A DNA stretch of 64,000 bases from Cylicocyclus nassatus (GCA_958299035.1 CATQJL010000112.1:42598833-42662832), one strand, 5' to 3'; numbered from the stretch's first letter, positions 10,632 through 21,351 are shown. Made by a program: numbers and translations. Notes: generated from the letters alone by a model not told the origin.

Positions 10632-11017
10632 GTAGCTGGCACAGCCCCCAACTATGAAAACAGTGCAGATGCGGGCATAATTTGTCCTCCCCTGCCGACG
10701 AAGTTGCCGCCGAACAATCTGCGCAAGCCGCTTTGATTTGCTCTCAGGGGAGTCAAACACCCTATTGCCTTGAAGGAGCATGCAGCGTTTTTACAAGTGT
10801 TCAACTCTGCGTTTCCGACCAACGATGAACTATCATTCATTTAAACTCATGGGCCTGTAAGGTTGTTTGTTTCCGCAATACTTCGCTCCTAAGGTTTTCG
10901 AGATCAGAGCATTGAACCACACTAAGTGAGCAAAATCTTTGGGTCGAGGATCTGTCGAACTATTGCCTTTGATAGAAAATGTTGATGCCCATTCCTCTTG
11001 CAACCTGATCAACTGCT
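10632..11017. other. No recognisable gene or element
   Basis: Short spacer between the CTCAGA element and the TTCGAATA-arm element. No exon or repeat is supported. Confidence 0.4.
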
Positions 11018-11036
11018 CAGTATACTTGGGTAATTC

Positions 11037-11255
11037 GATAATTTTTCATCGAGTGAATGAATATCGAATAAATTCGAAAATAAAAAAATCTCGAATAAAC
11101 GAATATCGAATAAATTGGAAAAATCAAAAATATCGAATGAATGAATTTCGAATAAATTCGGAAAATCAAAAATATCGAATGAATGAATATCCAATATATT
11201 CGAACACTGGAAGTCGAATTTCGAATAAATATTCGAATAATTTATCGAATAACTA
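11037..11255. repeat. TTCGAATA array, left arm
   Basis: Units such as ATCGAATAAATTCGAAAA and ATATCGAATGAATGAAT repeat with drifting spacing of about 18-36 bp. Each is a near-palindrome of ATTCGAAT. Confidence 0.8.
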
Positions 11256-12443
11256 AAGCAATCACATCTCAAACTTTCCGACATATCTGGCTAAAGCCGA
11301 TCCAATCATAATCAGCCCCCTAGTATCCCCTATACCAACTCCTAGCTCAAATTTTCCAAAAATTGCTGAAATCAATAAAATAGATTTCAGTTTTAATCAG
11401 CACCCTCACTTACCCTCTTGCATCCCCTTAGCAGAGTATAGATAAAATTGGCTGGAGCTAAAAACTAAAAATGAGAAACATTGCAACTTGGTGTAAGCAC
11501 CTAACGACCTGTTCGGATTCATAGCGCTAGGTGTGCGATCTTTAGAATCAATAAGGTCGCCACATATGTACTTAAATTCCACAAATGCTACGATACATTG
11601 CCTGTTCATCGGAGACTTTCGTCTTGTGTGGTATTAGTTAGTCGTGGACGAAGGCATGTGGTTTCCTCCGCGAAGCGAGCACGAATGCCCCTATAGCCCC
11701 GGGCATACTGCAGGCATTTCAGTGGCGACGTGGTATGGCAATACTCAAATTGTCCAAAACCTATTCTGAAAGTACAGAATGCAGGGCATTTATCTTTTTA
11801 GTATGTTGTACACTTGGTAAGCTGCCATTACATCTGAAGGCATCTCGTAACTGGCAAATCGCGTACGGCGATCTAAACCGTCTGATCCTGCACTACAACT
11901 GCGATGTCCTTTACTCACTATACACCTATTCGCAAAAAACTCCAAGGTAACGAATAGGCAGTTTTGCAATAATTTATGCAAGCAAGAGCGCTCACTAGTG
12001 TGGGCTTCGCGTACCGCAAGCATGAGCAATGCAAAGAAAGAAGAACAGCCATTTCAGCTCAGTTTGAACTCAGAACATGAGCTTGAATTTGATATCTTCT
12101 TTGCTGATTTGGTGCCAGTAGCAGTGCGAACAATCTCATTGATCGAAAAAAACATCAACTGAAATCCCATATGATTTTTTTACTGTCGCAAGCAGTCGGA
12201 AGAATGCGACTCTCCACTCAGATAATCGCCGGGGGCAGGCGGTCCGCAAACTCGCGCTTTTCTGCAGGCGGTCAGCAAAATTTTGGGGCGTGGCCAAACC
12301 TTCAGCGGGCGGCACTTCCTTTACGGTCGCATATTCTGCCAGAGGGCAGCAATACAGCATTTTTTGCAAGCGCTCGGCAAATAATTTCTTTCAGCGAGCG
12401 CTGGCCAAACTTTCAGCAAGCGCTCGGACTCTTTTAAGGCATT

Positions 12444-12497
12444 TTCGGGCGTACGTCGAGCGCAAGTAAGACTCTGTGTGGCAGAGGTGTCACCGTT
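12444..12497 (+). promoter_or_regulatory. Conserved block upstream of the SL exon
   Basis: TTCGGGCGTACGTCGAGCGC followed by AGACTCTGTGTGGCAGAGGT ends just before the SL exon. It is the counterpart of the block at 10336-10392 and a candidate proximal element for snRNA-type transcription. Confidence 0.5.
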
Positions 12498-12619
12498 GGT
12501 TTAATTACTCAAGTTTGAGGTACTTTCTCTCAGCGGAAAGTACCTGGGAGTTGCGCGGTCCTCCCAAAGGACCGTGCGGCCCTCGAAATTTTTGCATATT
12601 TTCGCGGAAAGTCCGCGAG
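12498..12619 (+). ncRNA. Spliced-leader (SL1-like) RNA, copy 2, best preserved
   Basis: Exon 12498-12519 (22 nt) begins GGTTTAATTACTCAAG and ends GAG before GT at 12520. Stem I is a perfect 10-bp hairpin, AGGTACTTTC (12518-12527) with GAAAGTACCT (12536-12545), burying the 5' splice site. Stem II pairs GCGCGGTCCT (12553-12562) with AGGACCGTGC (12568-12577), 10 bp with one G-U. An Sm-type site AAATTTTTG lies at 12586-12594. The 3' hairpin is TCGCGGA-AAG-TCCGCGA (12602-12618). This order of exon, stem I, stem II, Sm site and stem III is the standard nematode SL RNA plan. It looks functional by structure; expression is unproven. Confidence 0.88.
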
Positions 12620-12916
12620 AATGCGGCCACTGCGCCGCAGCTAATCCATAAAGAAACCGCGATTGTTCTTCAAGCATTCTTCTTTGATTTCGCCAACTTT
12701 CTTCCAAATTTCTGCAAGCGGGCCGCAAAAAATCAACGAACTATTTTTCCGGTGCGCGCTTGCTCAAAATTCGCATGGCCGCCTGCCCCCGGGGTTATCT
12801 GAGCATACAGTTCAAAGGTATACCGGCTGCAAAAGATGCATTACCGAGTTTTGCGAAAAAAAACGCGACGAAGTGAGCTTGATACTCAGCAGTTGGCTCT
12901 GCAGCAAAGTCGAATA

Positions 12917-13200
12917 ATCTGAATACGGAGTACATTCGAATACGAATTCGAATAAACATTCGAATAAAACATTCGAATAAAATCTATTCGAAACCCCGTT
13001 TTTTGATTATTCGAGTTTTCGAATAATATTCGAAACCTCGGTTTTTGATTATTCGAGTTTCGAATTTTATTCGAAACCCCGTTTTCTTAATTATTCGAGT
13101 TTCGAATGTCATTCGAAAATGGAAGAGCTCCGAATATCGAATTTCGAATACGAATATATTCGACTGTTTTATTCGAATGATCGAATTTCTATTCGATTCG
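12917..13200. repeat. TTCGAATA array, right arm
   Basis: This array contains three to four units of about 48 bp with the order TATTCGAAACCCCGTTTT then TGATTATTCGAG. It is the inverted counterpart of 11037-11255 but with a different higher-order unit, so the arms have evolved independently by local amplification. Confidence 0.75.
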
Positions 13201-13215
13201 GACCCAAGTATACTG

Positions 13216-14180
13216 CTCAGTACTAACAAATGATTTCTAAGTCATTGCATTTCGACTCTAAAGAAGACTAAGCCAGCAGTCTAAAAAATTCTTTATCAGC
13301 TAATTTCCTCACTTCAACAGCCGATTTTCTGTTACAAAATTCGATCTACCACAAATTGGCTTCAAATCAAATAGCCACATAGCTTAATCTAATGTTTTTC
13401 ATTTAGATATAAGTTGAGTAACAAGCCTCGCACTCTACTATAGAGAGACTAGTATAGGCAACATGCAACATGCCGGATGGTCATTGGGAAGAAGATGTGT
13501 ATCGCAGATTACAGATGCTATCATTCCAAATGTGGAACGCAGTATGAAAATACTATTTTAAAATTTGCGTGGTGCGCGTCAAGGAAAGATTGAGTGAGGA
13601 TTGATTCTGATGTTGCTCAGAATATGCGTATGAGTAAAAGCTGTTATGTTATCCAGAGAGTTTTAAATATAGCTTAGAAAGCCATGATACACGGGAGACA
13701 TTCTACCATAAGCTTCGAGAACATTGGCTAATTCTGAAATTTTTGTCATCTAAGGGGCTTATCAGTTTTCTGTACAAGAAGAGGCTTCCGTAAAGAACAC
13801 AACCCGTATGCGGGCATGCCAAGAACGGGTGACATAAATTTTATAGATAGCAAAACCCATCTTTATCATTTTCATTCTTTCTTCTTTCCTTTTCGCTCTT
13901 CAAGCAAAGTTAATGTGCTGGCATGCTTACATACACGTCTACTAACCTTGTTAATTGTAGAAGAGCTAGGATGAAGGAGTCAGCTTTTTATATTATGTCC
14001 GTGACTTACTGCCAGAGATCGGAACGAGATGGCTCTGGCAACTTTTTGAAAATATAATATTGACTTTACCAAAAAATAGACATCCCCTATGACACGCTCA
14101 TAAGTGAATAAAACATGAAACGAAGGAGGCAAAAAAGAACACCGAGAAACATTAAATGAACTCTCCAAAAACTTGTGATA
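13216..14180. other. No recognisable gene or element
   Basis: AT-rich unique-looking sequence. Nothing could be supported on either strand. Confidence 0.4.
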
Positions 14181-14181
14181 T

Positions 14182-14300
14182 TTATATTCTCCGAAGTGGC
14201 GGCATGCTGTGTTTGGCGCGAACCAACGCGCGCTTAAAGCAGGATTGCGGTCACCATTTAAAATCTTTGGAGGGCTGTAACTAGGGCGGGGAGGGGGCGG
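14182..14300. repeat. Dispersed repeat shared with 50085-50225
   Basis: TATTCTCCGAAGTGGCGGCA, GCGCGCTTAAAGCAGGATTG and TTTGGAGGGCTGTAACTA recur in the same order, inverted, at 50085-50225. About 120 bp is shared. The class is unknown. Confidence 0.6.
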
Positions 14301-15265
14301 TTCAGGAAGGCACGAAAACTAGTTTGTAATGTTTCTAGTTTAAATTGAATTTATGTAACAAGTGTGGAAGTTTTACCTGAAAAGAGATAAATTTATGACT
14401 TTGTTTCCTCTGAGCTATATCAGGTGGCACTTCATGTCGTTTGGAAGCCATCTGACTCCGAACAAAGTTTGCCACGTCTCCAGTTTGCATGCTTTTTTTC
14501 TGTGGTCCGTCCCGGACCCCTTGAATATAATATCCCATGCCTTTTACCTCCAGAACAACATCCAGCCTGCCTGTTAGCCTCCTTTGCAGACGCTTGCTTA
14601 CCACATATCGTTATTGATTGCACAACAATTCACAGCATGATGTAAGGTTGCAGGATTTTGCATACTAAAAGATAATTCTTTCGGAACAGATTGATCAGTC
14701 CTGAAGGGCGGTGATTGTTAATTGGTTTAGGTCCTTTGTTCTGTCTAACCAGTTAGGTGATATCTTTTAAATCTAATATATGTATTTCTAGCCATGTAAG
14801 TACTAATCGTTAGCGTTTTTGCAAAGCGATGCTTGCTTCTCGCAGTTATTTAAAAATTTCAAAATCCTTACACTTACAGCTCATAATTTTGAATAGCTGT
14901 GAATTGACTCAGAAGGATGGGCAATATCGCATTTACGATTGTAGCCATATTTCTCAACCTCTTGTCAAGATAGAACAAAGCTTTAAAAGAGAATTCTGAT
15001 ACAAGAAAAAGAAATAAGTTTTAAAGTTTACAAATGAGGTCAGCAAAGTTTTTGTTAGAGCTACATTCATTAGCTAAGTGTATTCTGTCTGAATAGCAAA
15101 ACAGTTTTATTTTAATGGAGTCCAACGCTATAAACAACAATACAAATCAAATCGTATAAGTTGGGAAGGCTGTGATTGAGTTACACTAATTTTTTCAATA
15201 ATCCATCATTTTCGTATCTGCTTGCACAAAATTAGCGCAAAGCGGGGCTTTTGAGTTCCATCTGG
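14301..15265. other. No recognisable gene or element
   Basis: The open frames here overlap on both strands without coding character or splice signals that I could connect. Confidence 0.4.
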
Positions 15266-15343
15266 CAAGTTTGGTTATGTCGGGCACGGCGGGCCCGATC
15301 CCGACAGAGTTCGGGCCTGCAGTGCCCGACATAGCCAAACTTG
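15266..15343. repeat. 78-bp near-perfect palindrome
   Basis: CAAGTTTGGTTATGTCGGGC at the left and its near-complement at the right enclose GC-rich inner repeats (GGCGGGCCCGATCCCGACAG). It is probably a very short MITE or hairpin. Confidence 0.7.
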
Positions 15344-15396
15344 AGGTCTGCTGCCCGTTTAAACCATGCGCCGTAAGCTTTCTAAATCACACAGTG

Positions 15397-15545
15397 CTCA
15401 GACACTCGCACCAGCCGACGACCTGCCGACGACGGCCTTCCGGTCGGAGGCCGTTCCATCATTTCGGGCGGAGCCAAATGCCGGCCGGCCACCGGACAAA
15501 TAAATCACGCCGGCCGGCGGCCGTTCCACTGTGCAAAGGCTCGGA
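15397..15545. mobile_element. GC-rich CTCAGACAC element, one end recognised
   Basis: The left end is CTCAGACACTCGCACC, preceded by TG. The interior is GC-rich with GCCGGCCGGC and GCGGCCGTTCCA. The right terminus is not found (truncated or diverged). It is related to 18576-18699 and by its terminus to the CTCAGA superfamily. Confidence 0.5.
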
Positions 15546-15630
15546 AAGCGCACAAGATTGCGCGTACAGTATAAGAAAATAATTTCACATGTTGGCGCGT
15601 CGTGTCTTCTAAGCAGGAGACTTTTCGGTA

Positions 15631-16462
15631 CTATTCCACAAATAGTTGACCCAAAAAATGAAAATCGTGAATTTCGCTAAAACTTCGTCTTGGGGGGTTA
15701 TTTTTTATTATGCTGAACACGAATATGATTTTTATTTCTTGCGACAGCGCCATCCGCTGGAATCACGGTAGGACTGCTGTATGGGGCCAAAATCACGGAT
15801 TTGCCCGAAACTTGGCCCAGAGAGGTTATTCGGCCCGCTGATGCCAAATATCACATTGGTTTTGAACCGTAGCGTCATTTTCACGGATTACGGTAGCTAC
15901 ACGGTAACGGGTGCAAAACATAGTTCTGCCTGAAAAGGGTGTACGGCAACTGGACGATCGTGAATCTTTGCACACGACCACCGCCGCGCGCTACACACTC
16001 TGCTGCGGCTTTCGCCTAAGCAAAGCACAGGGAAAAATACATTTGCCGATTTATGATTCTGACTCCTACCGTAAATCTGCCGTAACCATGCAGGGAGACG
16101 TTTTCGTGTGGAGAAAGTGTGACTTTTAAAATCAGCATGTCGAATAACCCCTCAGTGCGAACTTACAGCGGATTTTGAGATTTGGCCCCCTACCGTATAC
16201 CCACCGTGACCCGAGAAAATGACGCTACGGTACAAAACCAATGTGATATTCCGCGTCAGCGGGCCGAATAACCCCTTTAGACGAAGTTTCGGGCAAATCC
16301 GTGATTTTGATCCCCTGCCGTAAACCTACCGTAACTCCATCGGATGGCACTGTCGCACGAAATAAACATCATATTCGTATTCACTGTACCAAATAACTTC
16401 CCTAGACGAAGTTTTAGCGAAATTCACGATTTTCATTTTTTGGGTCAACTAATGTGGAATAG
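15631..16462. mobile_element. Foldback element, CTATTCCACA ends
   Basis: CTATTCCACAAATAGTTGAC at the left is mirrored by GTCAACTAATGTGGAATAG at the right. Arms of about 280 bp share, inverted, blocks such as TTTCGCTAAAACTTCGTCTT, CGTAGCGTCATTTTC and AATATCACATTGGTTTT. The centre is 15920-16130. It is non-coding. The arms are about 80% alike by eye, so they are older than those of the palindromes at 25624 or 57018. Confidence 0.75.
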
Positions 16463-16633
16463 CGCCGACTTTTCTTTATTGATTTTTCTTTGTTATTAGG
16501 GTTTTCCACTTCGGTTACGTTACTTTCTATGTCCGAATTTGATAGTTGTGTAGCCCATTATCATGATTACGCTCATTCCACTCTCTTTTCAGATTTAATC
16601 AAACTCAATGGTGTTCGTTATCTCTTTTTTCTA

Positions 16634-17552
16634 TTAGGTTGGTGCAAAAGTAATGCGCGTTTTTTTAGCCCTTGTTTCAAGATAGCTTCTCTCCACCAAA
16701 GTTTCTCCTATGATACTTAGCCAGCATATTGTCAAAAAGCTTCTTTCATGCTCTATTCAATGGTGGTTAAAAAAGCTTCTAGCCTCATTCATTAAAAATT
16801 TATAGAGCTTCATACAACCGCACTCAAAACCAGAATCTCACTGCACTTACTTTTCCGGCCAGAATTCAAGCGCGAGTAAAGGCATTCTTTTGAAAATTTA
16901 AATACTGTATGTAGTAAAAATTTTCTACGATACGCACGCTTTACTGTTTCTCCAGAAATTACTTAGACTGAGATCTCGGCGCCTCAACATGAGTGATGGT
17001 TTTAGCCATTCTGTGGCCCATAGATTTTCTTTGAAGAGGGTAATCGCCAAGGTTTTGCTCACTTCTGTAAGCGTAAGGATGGACCTCTTGTTGACAGTTT
17101 TTGCAGAAGCGTGGAAGCCGTTCAGTACACAGAAAATCAAAAATCTCCATATTTTGGAATTTTGAGGGCTACAGAAAATGTCGAAAAAAGCGGAAAATTT
17201 TGAATATTATTTTTTTCCTCTTCGCAAATACTCTTTATTTGAGCCCTTTTGTACTTTTTTTGTACTACTGGCTTGCGGCTACAAGACAGTCAACTTATCA
17301 TTTATACCCGACAAATCTTGAAGGAAGTTATGATCAGTTAAAAACGAGGTTTCCGAAAAAGATTTTTTCTGCTTATCAATCCATATTTTCCCACCGATTT
17401 GCGAAATTAACCTAAGGCAATGTGCGCTGTATAAAGAAAGGTTTGATGCCTCTGATGAACTTTGCCGCACTAAAAAATATGGATTGTTTAGAAAGTTATA
17501 GCACGTCAGAGTAAGAACTCGCAAAACGCGCATTACTTTTGCACCAACCTAA
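16634..17552. mobile_element. Mariner-type element relic (919 bp)
   Basis: The terminal repeat TTAGGTTGGTGCAAAAGTAA (continuing TGCGCGTTTT) is inverted at 17523-17552, with TA on both sides. The end sequence resembles the well-known mariner terminal repeat of the Hsmar1/MADE1 type. At 919 bp it is shorter than an autonomous mariner, and no frame shows transposase motifs. A diverged inverted copy is at 2370-3118. Confidence 0.8.
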
Positions 17553-17639
17553 TATATTCTTGCTTACTTCAACTTATTGGCGAACTTATTTTGACTTTAA
17601 TGGCGAACTGCTTATTTTGATTTGGATGGCGAAAAGGCC

Positions 17640-18403
17640 GAACGTTATGCCTATTTGCTGTAATGTTAATTCTTTGTGTCGCATAACGTTTTTGGGTAAG
17701 AACTTATGAAGTACAAATTGAATGTTCCCTATTTTCAGGGGACAGATGCAATATGTACGTTGTTTGCGTTCTTGTCTTTCTGAAGACTACAGCGAATGGT
17801 TAACTGCTCAGTTGTTATTCGTAAAATCGAGTATTACTCCTAATGGGTGCTCCTTCACATACTCACATTTCTTGATTTCTGGACTATTTCTAGTTGCTGG
17901 GTATTCTAAAGTTCATATGGATACCGTTCATCTGGCAGTTGCTACTATGCTGACAACACTTACGGCTCGGAAAGCTGTCTGATATCCAACCGCATTTCTG
18001 CTAATCTGATGGTCACGGCTGCTGGACACACTCCAAAAAGATGTAAGTTTTTTTGAACATCGTGTAAAAATAGCATTGCGTGTTTTCCAGAGACTGATAC
18101 AATTATCCATTCTAACCGTCTACTGTAATGTTCATTTTTTGGTATTGTTCTACTAACAAACATTATTGCAGCTCTGTGCATAGCATGTAAGTTCCTATGT
18201 CAGTTAAAAATTGGCAATAGTTTGTTTCATTTACAGGTCATCGAATGCAGCTTGTTATTGCTTACATGTGCGTTTAGAAGTACAAGTAGAACATGCTGTG
18301 ACCCACCGGCGCGTTCGGAACGCTTGTCCAACGATGTGTGAACCTGCTGCTTCAAATGATCTTTCCTTATAGATAAAAAGTTCCTAGCTTTGTAGTCAAA
18401 TGT
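17640..18403 (+). pseudogene. Probable multi-exon gene, frame uncertain or broken
   Basis: Four short GT-AG introns lie in register: 17695 onward (GTAAGAAC...CTATTTTCAG), 18043 onward (GTAAGTTTTTTT...TTTTCCAG), 18125 onward (GTAATG...TTATTGCAG) and 18187 onward (GTAAGT...TTTACAG). Each is about 45-60 bp, typical of nematodes. The last three exons read in one frame to a TAG near 18373, and an AATAAA lies at about 18471. Two problems remain. The exon at 17740-18042 keeps frame only if a further intron or frameshift is assumed (the piece with GSCYYADNTYGSESC is in another frame from the first half), and joining at 18043 gives an in-frame TAG. I recognise no family; the middle part is Cys-rich and may be secreted. 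It is either a decayed gene or one whose exons I have mis-joined. Confidence 0.4.
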
Positions 18404-19019
18404 ATTCTTCATGGATCTGTCTTCTGATGCTCTTTTTTGTCAATGTTTCTTTGTATTGTATAGTGTTGTAATAAATATTTCCACGTAGATTCTACCACCC
18501 TGTATTGAGATTACAATGCTGAAAGCTAGAATTTAGAGAAAGAAATATTGTGGCCCATGCCATTTCGCTGCGCCCCTGACGCATACCGTCCGGCGGCCGT
18601 TCGAGTACCGGCTGGTGGCCAGTTGGCCACCGTTCCGGCCGAAATGTAGGCGGCGGACCAGCCGGCCGTCGAACGAGCGCCAGACGGTGAGTGTCTGAGT
18701 GGGTGCTGTCGCCTGTCCAAGGACTGCGTATCAGTCTCCCTTTCGAATAAGTGTTCCTGTTCGGGTCGTAATCTTGATAGCACGCAGGAATCCTCCTCCC
18801 ACGGTGCTCAAACATGGCGCCTAACCGTGCAAAAGCCCGATCAAACATATTAAATCAGCAATACGTGCAAACCTCCCAGCCTTTTAATCGTAACGTCATC
18901 TGAAATAGCTCCTAGCTTAGGCGCTCGAAAATGTTAGTAGATCGAAAAATTCGTTCACTAATTTAAAAGCAAGATTTGCTTTTTTACAAGAGTTTTGCAG
19001 TGATTTGATCTGACTTGAT
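18404..19019. other. 3' flank of the candidate gene, plus a GC-rich relic
   Basis: This stretch holds the AATAAA near 18471 and the GC-rich element at 18576-18699. Otherwise nothing is recognised. Confidence 0.4.
18576..18699. mobile_element. GC-rich CTCAGACAC MITE (124 bp)
   Basis: The right end, read inward, is CTCAGACACTCACCGTCTGG. The left end CTGACGCATACCGTCCGGCG is its diverged partner. The interior GCCGGCTGGTCCGCCGCC and GGCCGTTCGAGTACCGGC is mirrored around the centre. It is related to 15397-15545. Confidence 0.55.
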
Positions 19020-19395
19020 CTTAAAGGCACCGTCCACCCAAAATTTCGACCTCCATGTTTTTGCCGTTCCAGGGCCTTCTCATACCCCTGATTCCGAATA
19101 TCAAGTTGGAAATCCTCGAAAACCACGAAAACCCCTGTTTTCAGAACCCGCAGAGCGATTTCTTCGGTACGCTGCTTGGCTGGACGCGCACGGATGGGCG
19201 GGACGAACGTCACGCCCACTCCGAAAGGGGAGGAGCCAGCGCAGCGAAGCGGCCTGAAGCGATTTCCGAGGCAATTTTCTCGGTTCGGAAGCAACTTCAG
19301 GCAGCGCGAGTTGGGCAATCATACAGTTGGGGGCCCCGCATCTGCTAGGTATCATAATCTCACCAACCCCAATTTGGGTGGACGGTGCCTTTAAG
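19020..19395. mobile_element. TIR element, CTTAAAGGCA family, copy 2
   Basis: CTTAAAGGCACCGTCCACCC at the left and its inverse GGGTGGACGGTGCCTTTAAG at 19376-19395 form a 20-bp perfect TIR, continuing AAATT inward. The 376-bp interior is non-coding, with a GC-rich centre. It shares ends with 412-890. Confidence 0.8.
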
Positions 19396-19591
19396 ATTTG
19401 CAAAAAAACTCAGAGCCCCTCTTTCCAGCGCGAGCTCTACTGCTCGTCAGGGTCAGCAGCCCAGAAGGTATAAGTCGCTCAAAGTGAGGTTTAGCTAAGG
19501 GCAACATATTGGGAATCAGCGTTACAAGCCGCGTCCGCGGAGGAGTACGGGGCCCGCGCGGTCTGATCAGGGTTACGGTCTGAGCGAACAC

Positions 19592-19830
19592 TTAAAGGCA
19601 CCCTACACCCTAAGATGAGGGCGTTGAGCCTTTGGCAGCATATAACAGTAGGGTCTCCTACCAAGCCAATGCCGAAGTTGCGGCGCAAAATGCCGCTTCG
19701 AAGCGAGAAAATCGCCAATTGCACCTGTGCCAATTTTTCACTATTGCGAGAGGTAAGAAGCGAAACTGATGTGAAAAATGATTGTGAAAAAAAAGTGAAA
19801 AAAAGTGATGCGACATTTACGACATGAGCC
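19592..19830. mobile_element. Single end related to the CTTAAAGGCA family
   Basis: CTTAAAGGCACCCTACACCC at 19592-19611 matches the family terminus, but no inverted partner is found downstream. It may be a fragment or an element whose other end was lost to the insertion at 20332. Confidence 0.45.
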
Positions 19831-19845
19831 GAATGTAGCAAAGCT

Positions 19846-20391
19846 ATGGTAGCCACTTTTTTAGGGGTTATACTGTGTTATAATCCTGTTTCAAAAAATG
19901 CTTTTCTACATTGGATAGCTTTGAATTTTTCAGTACTTGATTCTAGTTGTATTGCAAGCGGTGAAACTGCACCAGCTAAACTGATTCAATGGCCTTCAAA
20001 AGGAGTGGAAATTGTTGAAAAATGCGATGGTCTGAGCCTTCACAGACTTCCGAATTTGCAAAGAAAATTGGAGCGCAATTTTCAGGATGGTTGCATTGAG
20101 CGAAAAAAAGCATTCCATGAAGTTCGAGACAACACTAATCATCTTGAAAAAGACTCACTCGAAAATTTGAAAGAGAAAAGAGCGCAGCAGGAAGAGCTGA
20201 AAGCTTCTAACGCTGATAGAAAATGTTGTTGCTTGTTTCCAACTCCATCTATAAAAATCCTGTGTTTTATTCTGACCGCTATCAGCGATCCCTGGTTGTG
20301 GAGCGCGACACCTAGCGCTTTGCTCTTTCTATTAGGTGGGTCCGAAAGTTTTGTCAGTTTTTTTAATCCATCGGCAAACACGCTAGAATGA
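19846..20391 (+). CDS. Longest open frame in the window (181 codons), doubtful
   Basis: The frame is open from ATG 19846 to 20391 and has a charged Lys/Glu-rich middle (KEKRAQQEELKASNADRK) that could form a short coiled coil. Its last 20 codons run into the mariner-type palindrome at 20332, so the natural 3' end was either replaced by the insertion or the frame is accidental. No family is recognised and no splice or trans-splice site was chosen. I include it only because of its length. Confidence 0.2.
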   Translation: MVATFLGVILCYNPVSKNAFLHWIALNFSVLDSSCIASGETAPAKLIQWPSKGVEIVEKCDGLSLHRLPNLQRKLERNFQDGCIERKKAFHEVRDNTNHLEKDSLENLKEKRAQQEELKASNADRKCCCLFPTPSIKILCFILTAISDPWLWSATPSALLFLLGGSESFVSFFNPSANTLE

Positions 20392-21351
20392 AGATAAACA
20401 AACGCTCTAAAATGTATCCAATGCAAAATTTCTTGCTCTTCCCAGCTGCTAAACTCCCATTGTGTTTCGTTGCGAGAGCGACGAGATATTTGCTGAAAAT
20501 TACAACCACTCGTATTTACCATGTCCAAATTTCGCTAATTTCAAAATTTTCGTATGAGACTTTCGGAGGAGCCCTAATGACCAGCAGATAGGGCAAACTT
20601 TTTGCCAACTTAAGCAACTTTTTCTTTTTTCCAGCTGCTTTCTCAGATTTTTGCTAAATAATTTTCTAAAAGTCTTGTGTTTTGGAAAAACCGCACGACC
20701 TGTTATTGCATCAAACACTGCAAAACTTACAGAAAACTGAGTTTTCAACACGCAACTATTACTACCGCTACCATTACAAAGTAAATGAGCGATTTTAGCT
20801 TGAAATTATGAAAATTTTGAAACACAGGTTACGTCAGTGCGCACTCCTGAAATTGAGAAATATTGCGATTTTCCCCACAAATTTCGCCTATCTCGGCAAA
20901 AAAAGACAAGTGTTAGAAAGAGGAGAAAAGTTTGCATTGAATGGTGACTGAAATGCTTAATATTTTATGTTCTACGAGGTTAAAATATGCTAAATGTAAA
21001 ATTTGGTCACTTCAAAAAATAAATCGCAGAAAATCTGAAAGACAAGCCACAGGGCTACAAAAAATTGTGCAAGTTGGCAAAAGGTTTGTCCTATCTGCTG
21101 GTCATTAGGGCTCCTCCGAAAGTCTCATACAAAAATTTTGAAAATTAGCGAAAGTTGGACATGGTAAAAACGAGTGGTTGTAATTTCCAGCAAATATCTC
21201 GTTACTCTCGCAACGAAACACAATGAAATTTTAGAAGCTGGAAGGAGAAAAAAATTCTGCATTGGATGCATTTTAGAGCGTTTGTTTATCTTCATTCTAG
21301 CGTGTTTGCCGATGGATTGAAAAAACTGACAAAACTTTCAGACCCACCTAA
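20332..21351. mobile_element. Mariner-type foldback (1.0 kb)
   Basis: TTAGGTGGGTCCGAAAGTTT at the left is mirrored at 21332-21351, with TA on both sides. The outer arms of about 295 bp (20332-20626 and about 21058-21351) are near-identical inverted copies around a spacer of about 430 bp. It is non-coding. Confidence 0.85.

Larger units (their letters stand above)
12217..12803 (+). mobile_element. Long CTCAGA element (587 bp) carrying an SL RNA gene
   Basis: Inverted ends CTCAGATAATCGCCGGGG / CCCCGGGGTTATCTGAG are flanked by CA (12215-12216, 12804-12805). It is the best-preserved SL-carrying copy, and its body aligns with 44875-45455 in the same orientation. Upstream of the SL gene are short GC-rich repeats (GCGCTCGG, GCAAGCGCTCGG). 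No protein is encoded. Confidence 0.88.
11018..13215. mobile_element. Foldback element with TTCGAATA-repeat arms
   Basis: CAGTATACTTGGGT at 11018-11031 and its inverse at 13202-13215 bound two arms made of degenerate TTCGAATA-type repeats. The SL-carrying CTCAGA element (12217-12803) lies inside. A third arm-like copy with the same ACTATACTTGGG edge occurs at 54361-54615. No coding region is recognised in the remaining interior (11260-12214). Confidence 0.6.

Noticed and set aside
19101..19403. Overlapping frames at 19055-19403 as genes
   Set aside because: They lie within a TIR element and appear on both strands because of GC-rich composition.
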